A DNA stretch of 64,000 nt from Flaviramulus multivorans (GTDB taxonomy: Bacteria; Bacteroidota; Bacteroidia; Flavobacteriales; Flavobacteriaceae), in contig NZ_JAKKDV010000004.1 of NCBI RefSeq assembly GCF_021728415.1, positions 248,001 to 312,000 of the forward strand. The letters are read 5' to 3'. Each line of letters starts with the position of its first letter. Position 1 is the first letter of the stretch. Under the pieces are notes generated by a model. It made no database searches. It saw nothing but the letters and a program-made list of their open reading frames with translations, and was not told the origin of the DNA. Of the stretch, positions 17,376 through 26,616 are shown in pieces. Both the position numbers and the translations under genes were made by a program.

Positions 17376-19042
17376 TAATCTAAAACAAATTCTAATGGTT
17401 GTCCAATTGCTGCATTAGGAAAACTAATTCCTAAGAGCGCTGAAATAGTTGGTGCAATAGCAGTAATCTCTGTTTTCTGCAAAGTTTCACCTTGTTTAAT
17501 ACCTTTCCCAAAGAATAGTAATGGTACATGGGTATCGTAACTAAATCCAGAATGATGATCGGTTCCTGTTCTGTTCCATTCGGTGCCTTTAAAGACTTCA
17601 GGGTTATAAACAAACATCATATCGCCTGAGCGTTTTTGATTATGACCATTTTGTAAAAGTGTTTCAATATAACCACCTGAACCTTCAAACTGATTTATAT
17701 TTGATGTGATATAAACTTTATCAATTAAACTATACTTTAATAATTCAAGCGATAAAATTTCTTTTACATCTTTCAATACTAGGTTATTAGCATGGATTTT
17801 ATCGTGATTGAGAAATATTTGACTATTAATTCTACTTAAAATTAAACCCGAGACTTTAAATTGCTTTTCTACAAAAGCATTCATTTCATCAAACATTTTA
17901 CTTTCATCAAAAAGTCCAGCAGGAATTTTATTTGACTTTAAATAATTAGGAACGTGAGGAGCACCGTGATCAGAAGTTAAAAACACCGTGTATTGACCTT
18001 TACCAACTTTATCATCGAGAGCATTAAATAGTCGTTCTAAATCTAAATCCAAACGTAAATAAGTATCTTCAATTTCTACTGAATTTGGGCCAAAATCATG
18101 ACCAACCTTATCAGTGCTGGAGTAGCTAACCGTTAAAACATCGGTTATTTCATCTTTACCTAATTCTTCTGAATCAATAGCTTTTATTGCAAAATCTGTA
18201 GTCAAACTATTTCCAAAAGGGCTTTCAGCTATGATTTGAAAATTACCGTTATGACTTCTTAAAGTTTGTAAATCATATGGAAAAGTGGCTGTTACTTTTC
18301 CTTTAAAAATGCGCTCATAATCATTTAAATCACTTCCGCTTTCTGTATAAGTATTTATATCATACAAAGTCTTCCATTCTTTAAAATATTTTTCGGCTGC
18401 ATCGGATTTATTAAAATCTGTTACCCATTTTGGAAGTTCCTTCATATAAAATGAACTAGTTACCCAATTACCTGAACCATTGTTTTCAAAATCAAACCAA
18501 TAAGCAGCATTGGCAGCATGACCTGCTGGAAAAACAGCTCCTCTATCTTTTAGCGAAATTCCTATAGATTTACCTCGCATTTGAGTAAATAACCTATTTT
18601 CATCTGCAAAAGTTGATGCCAGCATTCTATGTGGAGACATTTTTCCTGCTTCATTTTTTGTACCTATAGACTCTAAATTACTATCATTGGCACAATACAC
18701 ATTCCTTTTTAGATCTTTATCAAACCAATCATTACCAATAATACCATGGTATTTAGGCGTAGTACCCGTAAATATTGATGCATGTCCTGGTCCTGTTTTA
18801 GTTGGTATATAATTATAATGGTTGTTTTTACAATTAAACCCTTCATTTACCATACGCTTAAATCCACCATCACCATATTTATTATAAAAACGTGTTAAAT
18901 AATCATACCGCATTTGGTCTACAACAATACCAACAACCAACCTCGGTTTGTCAACAGACGTTTTATTTAATGAAACAGTGTTTTGAGCTTTGCTTGTAAA
19001 ATAAAATGAACAAATAAATAGTAGTAAAATGATTTTTTTCAT
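17375..19042 (-). CDS. PafA-type alkaline phosphatase / phosphodiesterase
   Basis: A 555-residue secreted hydrolase of the alkaline phosphatase superfamily (type I phosphodiesterase branch). A signal peptide ending in KAQ begins at the ATG at 19042; the longer frame from 19072 would put ten extra residues before it. GIVVDQMRYDYLTRF holds the first metal aspartate, KTGPGHASIFTGT the nucleophilic threonine region, TSDHGAPHVP and TGTDHHSGFSYDTHVP the remaining metal ligands. Such enzymes are calcium- or zinc-dependent periplasmic phosphomonoesterases in Flavobacteria. Coupled to the downstream endonuclease gene. Confidence 0.9.
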   Translation of the reverse strand: MKKIILLLFICSFYFTSKAQNTVSLNKTSVDKPRLVVGIVVDQMRYDYLTRFYNKYGDGGFKRMVNEGFNCKNNHYNYIPTKTGPGHASIFTGTTPKYHGIIGNDWFDKDLKRNVYCANDSNLESIGTKNEAGKMSPHRMLASTFADENRLFTQMRGKSIGISLKDRGAVFPAGHAANAAYWFDFENNGSGNWVTSSFYMKELPKWVTDFNKSDAAEKYFKEWKTLYDINTYTESGSDLNDYERIFKGKVTATFPYDLQTLRSHNGNFQIIAESPFGNSLTTDFAIKAIDSEELGKDEITDVLTVSYSSTDKVGHDFGPNSVEIEDTYLRLDLDLERLFNALDDKVGKGQYTVFLTSDHGAPHVPNYLKSNKIPAGLFDESKMFDEMNAFVEKQFKVSGLILSRINSQIFLNHDKIHANNLVLKDVKEILSLELLKYSLIDKVYITSNINQFEGSGGYIETLLQNGHNQKRSGDMMFVYNPEVFKGTEWNRTGTDHHSGFSYDTHVPLLFFGKGIKQGETLQKTEITAIAPTISALLGISFPNAAIGQPLEFVLD

Positions 19043-19150
19043 AACGGTGTTTAATCTAAACCAAAAATACATATTTTAAAAACATCATAATTTAAAATTA
19101 AAGTTAAATACCTATAAGTTTTTTTTACTTTAGCAATTACAAATTTTAAT

Positions 19151-19888
19151 ATGACATACCTTCATAATATAGGAGCTTATTTTTTAATGATTGCTGAAAT
19201 GTTTCGCAAACCAACCAAGTGGAGCGTAATGAAACAGCTTATTTTAAAAGATATAGACGACTTAATAATTGGCTCGCTTGGTATTGTTGCTTTTATTGCC
19301 TTTTTTGTTGGTGGTGTTGTTACTATTCAAACGGCATTAAACATTAGCAACCCTTTAATTCCGAAATATTTAGTTGGCTTTGCTACAAGACAATCCATAG
19401 TTTTAGAGTTTGCCCCAACTTTTATATCCATTATTATGGCAGGTAAAGTAGGTTCGTTTATTACTTCTAGCATTGGCACAATGCGAGTAACAGAGCAAAT
19501 TGATGCTTTAGAAGTTATGGGGATAAACTCATTAAATTATTTAGTATTTCCTAAGTTCATAGCTTTAATGCTGTATCCTTTTGTAATTTCAATCGCCATG
19601 TTTTTAGGTATTCTTGGAGGTATGGCTGCTTGTGTTTATGGTGGTTTTAGCTCGCTTGAAGATTATATTATAGGTATTCAAACCGATTTTATTCCATTTC
19701 ATATTACTTATGCGTTTATAAAAACGGTGGTGTTTGCTTTTGTTTTAGCAACTATTCCATCCTTTCATGGGTATTATATGAAAGGTGGCGCCCTCGAAGT
19801 TGGTAAAGCTAGCACAACATCGTTTGTTTGGACGAGTGTTGTTATTATTCTTTTAAACTATTTACTAACCCAAATGCTTTTAAGCTAA
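19151..19888 (+). CDS. mlaE: MlaE-family ABC transporter permease
   Basis: A 245-residue MlaE-type permease with about five to six membrane segments. The signature FAPTFISIIMAGKVGSFITSSIGTMRVTEQIDALEVMGI (about 78-116) is the conserved permease core that contacts the ATPase. These transporters move phospholipids between the membranes. The stop overlaps the ATG of the ATPase gene by one base (TAATG). No MCE-domain substrate-binding gene follows in this window, so the lipid-binding partner must be encoded elsewhere. Confidence 0.93.
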   Translation: MTYLHNIGAYFLMIAEMFRKPTKWSVMKQLILKDIDDLIIGSLGIVAFIAFFVGGVVTIQTALNISNPLIPKYLVGFATRQSIVLEFAPTFISIIMAGKVGSFITSSIGTMRVTEQIDALEVMGINSLNYLVFPKFIALMLYPFVISIAMFLGILGGMAACVYGGFSSLEDYIIGIQTDFIPFHITYAFIKTVVFAFVLATIPSFHGYYMKGGALEVGKASTTSFVWTSVVIILLNYLLTQMLLS

Positions 19889-20655
19889 TGATTGAAGTTA
19901 AAGATTTACATAAGTCGTTTGGTGAAGCTCATATTTTAAAGGGTATTACCACCACTTTTGACAAAGGAAAAACCAATCTTATTATAGGGCAAAGTGGTTC
20001 GGGGAAAACGGTTTTTTTAAAATGCTTATTGGGTTTGTTTGATTATGAAGAAGGTTCTATTGCTTATGATGGGGAAATTTTTTCGCAATTAACGGAAGAC
20101 GAAAAACGTAATTTGCGTGCTAAAATAGGAATGGTTTTTCAAGGAAGTGCCTTGTTTGATTCTTTGACTATTGCCGAAAACGTGATGTTTCCACTTCGTA
20201 TGTTTACTAAACAGAGTAAAAGCGAAATGCAAGACCGTGTTGATTTTGTTTTAAAACGGGTAAACCTTGAAGATGCTCATAAGAAAAAACCTAGTGAAGC
20301 CTCTGGTGGTATGCAAAAACGTGTTGCCATTGCTCGCGCCATTGTAAATAATCCTAAGTATTTGTTTTGTGACGAACCCAATTCGGGCTTAGACCCAAAA
20401 ACAGCGATTGTTATAGATAATTTAATTAAAGAAATTACCGAAGAATATCAAATTACAACCGTAATTAACTCTCATGATATGAATTCGGTTATGGAAATAG
20501 GTGAAAAAATTGTGTTTTTGAAAAATGGTTTTAAAGAATGGGAAGGCTCTAAAGACACTATTTTTATAACCGATAACGAATCCGTTACCGATTTTGTTTA
20601 CTCTTCAAATTTATTTAAAAAAGTACGAAGAATGTACTTGGATGAAAATCAGTAA
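19888..20655 (+). CDS. mlaF: MlaF-family ABC transporter ATPase
   Basis: A 255-residue ABC ATPase: Walker A GQSGSGKT (near 34-41), signature ASGGMQKRVAIARA, Walker B LFCDEPNSGLDP and the switch His in VINSHDMNSV. SGGMQKR is characteristic of the MlaF group. A longer frame from 19828 runs into mlaE; the ATG at 19888, overlapping the mlaE stop, gives the normal N terminus MIEVKDLHKSFG. It energises the MlaE permease. Confidence 0.94.
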   Translation: MIEVKDLHKSFGEAHILKGITTTFDKGKTNLIIGQSGSGKTVFLKCLLGLFDYEEGSIAYDGEIFSQLTEDEKRNLRAKIGMVFQGSALFDSLTIAENVMFPLRMFTKQSKSEMQDRVDFVLKRVNLEDAHKKKPSEASGGMQKRVAIARAIVNNPKYLFCDEPNSGLDPKTAIVIDNLIKEITEEYQITTVINSHDMNSVMEIGEKIVFLKNGFKEWEGSKDTIFITDNESVTDFVYSSNLFKKVRRMYLDENQ

Positions 20656-20815
20656 TGTATTATAGAAATTTCGTTGAACGTCTTTGTGTATGGATAGTTG
20701 TATGTTTCAGCAAGTAATTTAGCAAACATTCACGGACCAGAGGAGTTTCCGAAGGAAATTTCGAGTAGACTTGAACCAAGCAATGAATTATACACGTTGT
20801 TACCACACGTTTTTT
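20656..20815. repeat. Repeat-like structured intergenic block
   Basis: No gene fits the 144 bases between mlaF and the next stop codon. The block holds two direct copies of GAAATTTCG (20665-20673, 20755-20763), the small hairpin TTTCC-GAA-GGAAA (20746-20758) and a right end ACACGTTGTTACCACACG that overlaps the last codons of the minus-strand gene ending at 20800. I have the impression that very similar blocks recur between genes in other Flavobacteriaceae, but cannot verify it here. It may be a mobile repeat or a structured RNA. Confidence 0.45.
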
Positions 20816-21441
20816 TTAATTCCCATTAGTTTTCTCATTACTTGATTGTATCTGTATATAATTCGCATTTTACTTTGGCTTGGCTCAAATATATAAACAT
20901 AATCTACTTTATACATTTTAGCTATTTCTTCTCGTCTTTGAGTTGTCTCATCTGTTGGCCAATCATATCCAACTAATAGAATATTTCGCTTTCCAGCTTT
21001 GAAATCTATTTTGGCTTTCTGTTCACTATATATATTTTGAAATTCAGGTTCAAGAACAGAGTCTCTTTGAATTGCTAATTTTCTGTCAGAAATCCGAAGT
21101 TTTAATGTGTCCACAATATCTTTAGGTCCAAATTCAAATTGTCCGTTAAAAAAGGGGGAATGTTCATTTATTTTAATTTTGATTGAATCTTTTAAAGAAA
21201 TTCTAATTTTAAAAATTCCTAATGAGTCAGTTTCCAACTCGGTTAAACTATCTCTTTGAAATAATTGAATTTTGCTTTTTCTTTTATTTAGGTTTTTTGT
21301 GTATCTGTCGTCAGTATCTCTAAATAAGGCGAATTTGGTAGCCTCTGATTTATAAAATTCCACCTTTCCAATAATTTCTTTTTGAGAGTAAAGATTTTGT
21401 TGGAAAATCAAAATGATCAATATGAAAACGATTTTTCTCAA
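20800..21441 (-). CDS. Secreted protein of unknown function
   Basis: A 213-residue protein that I do not recognise. Residues 1-19 are a signal peptide (MRKIVFILIILIFQQNLYSQ). The middle, QLFQRDSLTELETDSLGIFKIRISLKD, resembles a carboxypeptidase-regulatory-like beta fold (a default value passed through strands), which is common in secreted Bacteroidota proteins. The C-terminal half is charged and contains ILLVGYDWPTDETTQRREEIAKMY. Its stop codon lies within the repeat-like block that separates it from mlaF. It reads against mlaF and looks like an accessory gene inserted among conserved ones. Confidence 0.6.
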   Translation of the reverse strand: MRKIVFILIILIFQQNLYSQKEIIGKVEFYKSEATKFALFRDTDDRYTKNLNKRKSKIQLFQRDSLTELETDSLGIFKIRISLKDSIKIKINEHSPFFNGQFEFGPKDIVDTLKLRISDRKLAIQRDSVLEPEFQNIYSEQKAKIDFKAGKRNILLVGYDWPTDETTQRREEIAKMYKVDYVYIFEPSQSKMRIIYRYNQVMRKLMGIKKNVW

Positions 21442-21531
21442 ATGTATGGTAATGTTTTGATATGGATTTTTTTAATTGTTTATATCAGCAGTTAAACGAA
21501 GTTAGCTGAAATTTTTTACAATGTCAAGGTT

Positions 21532-23001
21532 CTAATTAACCCTTTTAACCACTAACGTATCTAAGTTTAGCTTCACTTTAAGCCACTTTTCCAGTTTGTC
21601 TTTGTCCTTTTTCCTAGCATCTTCTTTTGCTAAAGAATCTACCCATTTTACTGAAAAAATAGACAAGGTATCCATTTTTTTAAAGTTAGAATTAATCACA
21701 TTAGCATATGAGAATTCTTCAATGGTTTCATAGTTTATTTTAACCTCCTTAGTTAATTCTTCAAAGGGGATATAATTTTTCTCAAGCTTCGAGAGTTGCC
21801 TTACCTTGCTTTCTAAAAAATTGATTTTTTCGGTTTGCGTCAATAAATCTAAAGAGTCTCGTGTACGAAGCTCCTCCATGTATTTAAAATTATCTAAGTT
21901 TTGAGACCTATTTTGGTTAACCACTAATTGAGCATTAGACAGCGACCCGTAATCTTTCATTCTATTTTGTAAAAGCGTAATAGTAGATTCAGGAATTTCA
22001 TCTAAGCCAAACGTACTTAACTCAATACGTGGATTTTCGTTATCAGAATATATATATGTGGCATTCTTTTTTACATATTCAAAATGTGGTAATGCTATTA
22101 ACTCATTATCCACAAAATTTTTAGCATCTCTATTAAAATTACTTTCTTTTAATACATTCAAAAACGTCCAAACTGCTGGCACCATAACTACCACAGCAAG
22201 TAACGTAGCCATTCTTGATATAAACTGTCGCTTTTTAGAATTGGCATATTTAAGCATAGGGAAACGCAACACTTTTAAAACAATAAATGTTGCCATAGCT
22301 ATAAAAATGGTGTTGATAGTAAACAAGTACATGGCTCCTAAAAAGTATTCCCAATTACCTTTTGCTAAACCATAACCGGCGGTACATAAAGGTGGCATTA
22401 AAGCCGTAGCGATAGCGACTCCGAAAATCACAGACGCAATAGTACCACGTTTTGTACGGGCAATTATTAAGGCTAAACCACCAAAAAATGCAATTAAAAC
22501 ATCCCGGATATCTGGTCTTACTCGTCCTAAAAGCTCTGAAGTATCTTCACTTAAAGGGAATAGCCAAAAAAACAAAAACGCTGTTAGTAAACTTAAAACA
22601 ATCATGGTTGCTAAGTTTACGAGCGATTTTTTTAAGGTGTCAATATCGTTTATTGCAATTGATAAACCTACTCCTAAAATAGGTCCCATAAGTGGTGAAA
22701 TTAACATGGCGCCAATTACAACGGCTGTAGAGTTTGCGTTTAACCCAATGGAAGCCACAAATATGGAACATACCAAAATCCATGCGGTTGCTCCTTTAAA
22801 GGGTATATCGCCTTTTATGGCTTGAATAGTAGCATCTCTATCGGTGTCTTCTCTAAAATCTAAAAGTTCACTTAAAAACTTTTTAATACTAACAAATAAC
22901 CCTTTGGCTTCCTTTTTAATTTCTTCTTTTGAAAGCTCGACGTTATTTTCCTTTTTTTCGTTGGCTTCCTCCGAAAAATTGAATTTACTTTCTTCGCTCA
23001 T
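21532..23001 (-). CDS. DUF389 integral membrane protein
   Basis: A 489-residue membrane protein. After a charged N-terminal 60 residues, about 75-290 contains six membrane segments with the DUF389 signature AMLISPLMGPILGVGLSIAINDI and GVAIATALMPPLCTAGYGLA. The C-terminal 190 residues are soluble with predicted coiled-coil sections (LTQTEKINFLESKVRQLSKLE). The function of DUF389 is not established. It is separated by 5 bases from the upstream mannose-1-phosphate guanylyltransferase gene and is probably transcribed with it. Confidence 0.88.
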   Translation of the reverse strand: MSEESKFNFSEEANEKKENNVELSKEEIKKEAKGLFVSIKKFLSELLDFREDTDRDATIQAIKGDIPFKGATAWILVCSIFVASIGLNANSTAVVIGAMLISPLMGPILGVGLSIAINDIDTLKKSLVNLATMIVLSLLTAFLFFWLFPLSEDTSELLGRVRPDIRDVLIAFFGGLALIIARTKRGTIASVIFGVAIATALMPPLCTAGYGLAKGNWEYFLGAMYLFTINTIFIAMATFIVLKVLRFPMLKYANSKKRQFISRMATLLAVVVMVPAVWTFLNVLKESNFNRDAKNFVDNELIALPHFEYVKKNATYIYSDNENPRIELSTFGLDEIPESTITLLQNRMKDYGSLSNAQLVVNQNRSQNLDNFKYMEELRTRDSLDLLTQTEKINFLESKVRQLSKLEKNYIPFEELTKEVKINYETIEEFSYANVINSNFKKMDTLSIFSVKWVDSLAKEDARKKDKDKLEKWLKVKLNLDTLVVKRVN

Positions 23002-23006
23002 ATTAA

Positions 23007-24086
23007 TTAACCATATTGTTCTCCAAACTTGTCTTTAACTTGTTGAAGTGTTTTCTTTATATCCTGTTCTTTTGATTTAGGAAAGATAAGCAAAACTTCG
23101 TCTTTATCAACAATAATATAATCTTGTAAACCATCAACCACTACAATTTTATTGTTCTTAGTTCGAATTAAATTACCCGATGCTTCTTCTGTTAGGGTTC
23201 TGGCATTAACAACGGCGTTTCCATTTTCATTTTTATCCAATTTGTCATATAAGCTGCCCCAAGTTCCTAAATCGTTCCAATCAAATTCTGCTGCAATCAC
23301 ATATACATTTTTAGACTTTTCCATAATGGCGTAGTCTACCGAAATATTTTCAGCCAAAGGATAGTTTTCTTTAATAAATTCGTCTTCTAACTCAGTATTA
23401 TAAACTGATATTCCAGCTTCAAAATGTTTATAGAGCGTAGGTTGATTGTTCTTGAACGCCTCAATAACACTTTTAGCACTCCACATAAAAATGCCAGCAT
23501 TCCACAAAAAATTACCCTGTTCCAAAAACCCTTTAGCTGTTTTGTAATCAGGCTTTTCTCTAAATTGATTGACAGGTTTTATAGCCTCATTTGACGTTTT
23601 ATCAAATTCAATATAACCGAAACCAGTGTTTGGAAACGTTGGTTGTATACCTAATGTCATTAACGCATTGTTTTTAGAGCAATAGCTAAAAGCTTGCTCA
23701 ACATTTTTAGAAAACGTAGTTTCATCTTCAATCCAATGATCACTCGGTGCTACAATCATAATGGCATCTGGGTTCTCTTTTTGAATTTTTAAAGACGCAT
23801 ATAAAATACATGGCGCGGTATTACGCATGGCGGGTTCTAAAACCACCTGTTTTTGAGTAACTTCTGGGAGTTGCTCTAATACCAAATCATTGTAACGTTC
23901 ATTGGTTAATATATAAATATTCTCTTTTGGAATTAAATGAGCTAATCGTTTAAATGTTTTTTGAATTAAGGTGTCTCCTGTTCCCAACATATCATGAAAC
24001 TGCTTTGGAAAATCTTGAGTACTTACTGGCCAAAATCTTGATCCTACGCCTCCTGCCATTAATATGGCATAATAATTTTTATTCAT
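23007..24086 (-). CDS. manC: Mannose-1-phosphate guanylyltransferase
   Basis: A 359-residue nucleotidyltransferase making GDP-mannose from mannose-1-phosphate and GTP. The pyrophosphorylase signature MAGGVGSRFWPVSTQDFPKQF is at the N terminus, and NTGFGYIEFD, GNFLWNAGIFMW and EFDWNDLGTWGSL are typical of the GMP branch. There is no fused isomerase domain, as usual in Bacteroidota. It supplies GDP-mannose for surface polysaccharide, glycoprotein or lipid glycosylation. It is 4 bases downstream of the SprT-like gene. Confidence 0.95.
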   Translation of the reverse strand: MNKNYYAILMAGGVGSRFWPVSTQDFPKQFHDMLGTGDTLIQKTFKRLAHLIPKENIYILTNERYNDLVLEQLPEVTQKQVVLEPAMRNTAPCILYASLKIQKENPDAIMIVAPSDHWIEDETTFSKNVEQAFSYCSKNNALMTLGIQPTFPNTGFGYIEFDKTSNEAIKPVNQFREKPDYKTAKGFLEQGNFLWNAGIFMWSAKSVIEAFKNNQPTLYKHFEAGISVYNTELEDEFIKENYPLAENISVDYAIMEKSKNVYVIAAEFDWNDLGTWGSLYDKLDKNENGNAVVNARTLTEEASGNLIRTKNNKIVVVDGLQDYIIVDKDEVLLIFPKSKEQDIKKTLQQVKDKFGEQYG

Positions 24087-24090
24087 AACG

Positions 24091-24693
24091 TTAATATTCT
24101 TTTAGTAATTCCACTTCTGCATTCGGATTAAAAAGATATAATCGTCCTGTTTTAACCTCAACGCATTCAAAGCGTTTTGTTCTTTTTTCTCCTCTTTTAT
24201 AAACTTTTCCGTTATATAGTTTAAAAGATTGTCCCAAAGGTACTTCAAAAATAAAGGTTTTATTATTTGGCTCGTCGAATTGCTTTAAAGCGTAGGCCAA
24301 TGATGTATCTGTATCGCTAGATGCTTTTGGGTTTTTAAAATGTTTAGCCAAAAGAGGCAGTAATTCATTTGGAAAAATATCAGGATTTAAAAATGGCAAC
24401 ATTAAATGTTGAAACGTTCGTTTCCATTCAACTCCATGCGGTTTTATAAATCGTCCGTAATTACTATAAGCTTCAAAATGAGCAATTTCATGTAAAAGAG
24501 TAATTAAAAAACGGTATTCGTTTAAGTTTGAATTAATTGTTATTTGATGTTTCCCGTTTGGTAAACGCTTGTAATCTCCATGACGAGTTTTACGTTCATT
24601 TTTAATTTTTACAACCAAATTATCATGCTCTAAAAGCTTTAAAACTTTAAGTAATGCTTTATTTGGAATATATTCTTGAAGCTTGTTTTGCAT
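24091..24693 (-). CDS. SprT-like metalloprotease-domain protein
   Basis: A 200-residue protein with the zincin motif HEIAH at 68-72 and a third candidate ligand His86 in KPHGVEW, the layout of SprT-like domains. The second half (RGEKRTKRFECVEVKTGRLYLF) is the small beta-sheet that often follows in SprT proteins, here without the zinc-ribbon cysteines. Relatives cut proteins crosslinked to DNA in eukaryotes; in bacteria the function is unclear. It lies 11 bases downstream of the SDR gene. Confidence 0.85.
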   Translation of the reverse strand: MQNKLQEYIPNKALLKVLKLLEHDNLVVKIKNERKTRHGDYKRLPNGKHQITINSNLNEYRFLITLLHEIAHFEAYSNYGRFIKPHGVEWKRTFQHLMLPFLNPDIFPNELLPLLAKHFKNPKASSDTDTSLAYALKQFDEPNNKTFIFEVPLGQSFKLYNGKVYKRGEKRTKRFECVEVKTGRLYLFNPNAEVELLKEY

Positions 24694-24704
24694 ATAAAAG
24701 AATG

Positions 24705-25388
24705 CTATGGCGTAGAATTTGAAACCTGTAACAACTTTCCGTTGTAATATTTATTTCCGTTTAAAGAAAAATCAAAAATATATTCAGCCATTTCTAATGC
24801 TGTGGTTGGTGCTTGATATCCTGGAAAAGCTTCCTCTAGCATTTCTGTTTGTACTGCACCCAATGCCAACACATTAAATGAAATACCAGAATCTTTATAC
24901 TCTTCAGCAAGTAGCTCTGTTAAGGTTATTACAGCCGCTTTACTAGAGCTATATGCTGCTAAACCAGGGAATTTCATACTGCCTTGAACACCACCCATAG
25001 AGCTTATAGACACTACATGACTATTGTTTTTCATAAATGGTAAAACAACACGTGTTAGTTCGGCAACACCAAAAACATTGGTTTTATAAACATGCTGAAA
25101 ATCCTTAATAGTAGTTTCGGTAAATGGCTTGTTCAGTAAAGCTCCCGCATTATTTATTAAAATATCAACTTGCTTCCAATCTGTCTTTATAAAATCTTCA
25201 ACTTTTTTATAAGCTTTACTATCTCCCAAGTCAAATGAAAATGATGTTACATTATCAAGTTTCAGACTTTGTATTGGCTTTTCATTACGGGAAAGCGCTA
25301 AAACTTTATGCCCTTTCTTTGCAAATAATTTTACTAGTTCGTACCCAATCCCTCTACTTGTTCCTGTTATAATGATTTTTTTACTCAT
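24705..25388 (-). CDS. Short-chain dehydrogenase/reductase
   Basis: A 227-residue classical SDR. Cofactor motif TGTSRGIG at 8-15, NNAG at 79-82, active residues Ser129 or Ser130, Tyr146 and Lys150 (YSSSK). The substrate cannot be named from sequence. Its start overlaps the end of the M28 peptidase gene by 8 bases, so the two are probably co-translated. Confidence 0.9.
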   Translation of the reverse strand: MSKKIIITGTSRGIGYELVKLFAKKGHKVLALSRNEKPIQSLKLDNVTSFSFDLGDSKAYKKVEDFIKTDWKQVDILINNAGALLNKPFTETTIKDFQHVYKTNVFGVAELTRVVLPFMKNNSHVVSISSMGGVQGSMKFPGLAAYSSSKAAVITLTELLAEEYKDSGISFNVLALGAVQTEMLEEAFPGYQAPTTALEMAEYIFDFSLNGNKYYNGKLLQVSNSTP

Positions 25389-26412
25389 TATTCATTATTA
25401 TTTCTTTGGTTGAAGCGTTAATCATGCCTTGTAAAGCAGGTATCATTTTATTAATAAAGTTTGTCATATGTTCAAAATTCATTTTATCTGCCTCGTCATC
25501 TACATGATGATAATAATCAAAATTTGTAAAATCGAATGTAGAAATAGCTTGTGCAGGAATTTTAAACTCGTTATAAAATGGATAATTATCTGAGCGCTTA
25601 AACAAATTATATTGCTTTGCTTGCGGCAAAAAACCAACAATTTCTGATTGCGCATATTCATTTAGTTTTCCAGCCATATTAGACACATCATAACCTGTAA
25701 TGTAAGATAAAAATTCACCTTCTGCTCTTGGCACTCCGATCATCTCAAAATTAATCATGGTATATAAATTCATATTGTCTTTCTTAAGTCTTTTGGCTAA
25801 ATGCTCCGACCCTTTTAAACCCATCTCTTCAGCAGCATATAAAGTGAACAAAATACTGCGTTTATTATTTTTTACTTTTGAAAAATATTTAGCCCATTCT
25901 AAAACTGCAACAGTTCCTGAAGCATCATCATTAGCACCATTGGCGATCGTATCTCCATTAACTTCTTTACCTTTACCAATATGATCGTAGTGAGCTCCTA
26001 GAATAACAAATTCATTTTTAAGTTTTGGATCGGTTCCCTCTATATAGCCAACAACATTATACCCAACAATATCCTTTAAATTAAAACTATCTCTATACGT
26101 TTCAAAATAGGGCTTTACATTGTTTTCTTTAAATATGTTTTCAATATAAATAGCCGCTTTTTCAATACCTTTTGTACCTGTTTGCCTGCCTTCTAACTCA
26201 TCTGATGCTAAATAATCTAGACTTAATTTCACATCTGTTTTACTTACAAAAATATCAGATTCAAGGGCTCTTTTAGTATTAGATGCGACATCGTCTGTGT
26301 GTTGTTCGTTTTCAGTATTCTTAACTGATTTTGGGTTAGTTTCAATAATTTGCTTTTGACCACCGCAACTAAAAATGAATGCTATAACGAGAATAGATAA
26401 TAAGTTTTTCAT
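25381..26412 (-). CDS. M28-family aminopeptidase-like lipoprotein
   Basis: A 343-residue lipoprotein: signal MKNLLSILVIAFIFSC with lipidated Cys16. The M28 zinc ligands are visible: His141 and Asp143 in GAHYDHIG, Asp162 in GANDDASG, Glu195-Glu196 in YAAEEMG, and a late His in YYHHVDD. Expected to trim peptides at the cell surface or in the periplasm. It begins a minus-strand run continuing through the SDR, SprT-like, manC and DUF389 genes with very small gaps. Confidence 0.92.
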   Translation of the reverse strand: MKNLLSILVIAFIFSCGGQKQIIETNPKSVKNTENEQHTDDVASNTKRALESDIFVSKTDVKLSLDYLASDELEGRQTGTKGIEKAAIYIENIFKENNVKPYFETYRDSFNLKDIVGYNVVGYIEGTDPKLKNEFVILGAHYDHIGKGKEVNGDTIANGANDDASGTVAVLEWAKYFSKVKNNKRSILFTLYAAEEMGLKGSEHLAKRLKKDNMNLYTMINFEMIGVPRAEGEFLSYITGYDVSNMAGKLNEYAQSEIVGFLPQAKQYNLFKRSDNYPFYNEFKIPAQAISTFDFTNFDYYHHVDDEADKMNFEHMTNFINKMIPALQGMINASTKEIIMNNE

Positions 26413-26500
26413 AGATTAAATTTAATTTTTAAAGATATAAAACTAATGGATTATGAGTATAATTATATGTTAATTATTACATGATAAATTAATTATTACC

Positions 26501-26508
26501 TATATTTG
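26501..26508 (+). promoter_or_regulatory. Candidate -7 element before the outer-membrane receptor
   Basis: TATATTTG matches TAnnTTTG. A start near 26515 would leave a leader of about 100 bases and favours the ATG at 26617 over the in-frame start at 26506. Confidence 0.4.
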
Positions 26509-26616
26509 AGTAAGTTAGAATTCTCCTCCCTTCATCTGTCACTGATTTTAATTAATAGCAAAATTCATCATTTTAAAACTGATGTCATTAATCGTTGCTT
26601 TTTTAAATTAAATAGA

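Noticed and set aside
22058-23038. Several plus-strand open frames opposite the DUF389 gene
   Set aside because: They are antisense shadows of a well-supported membrane protein and show low-complexity, unconserved translations.
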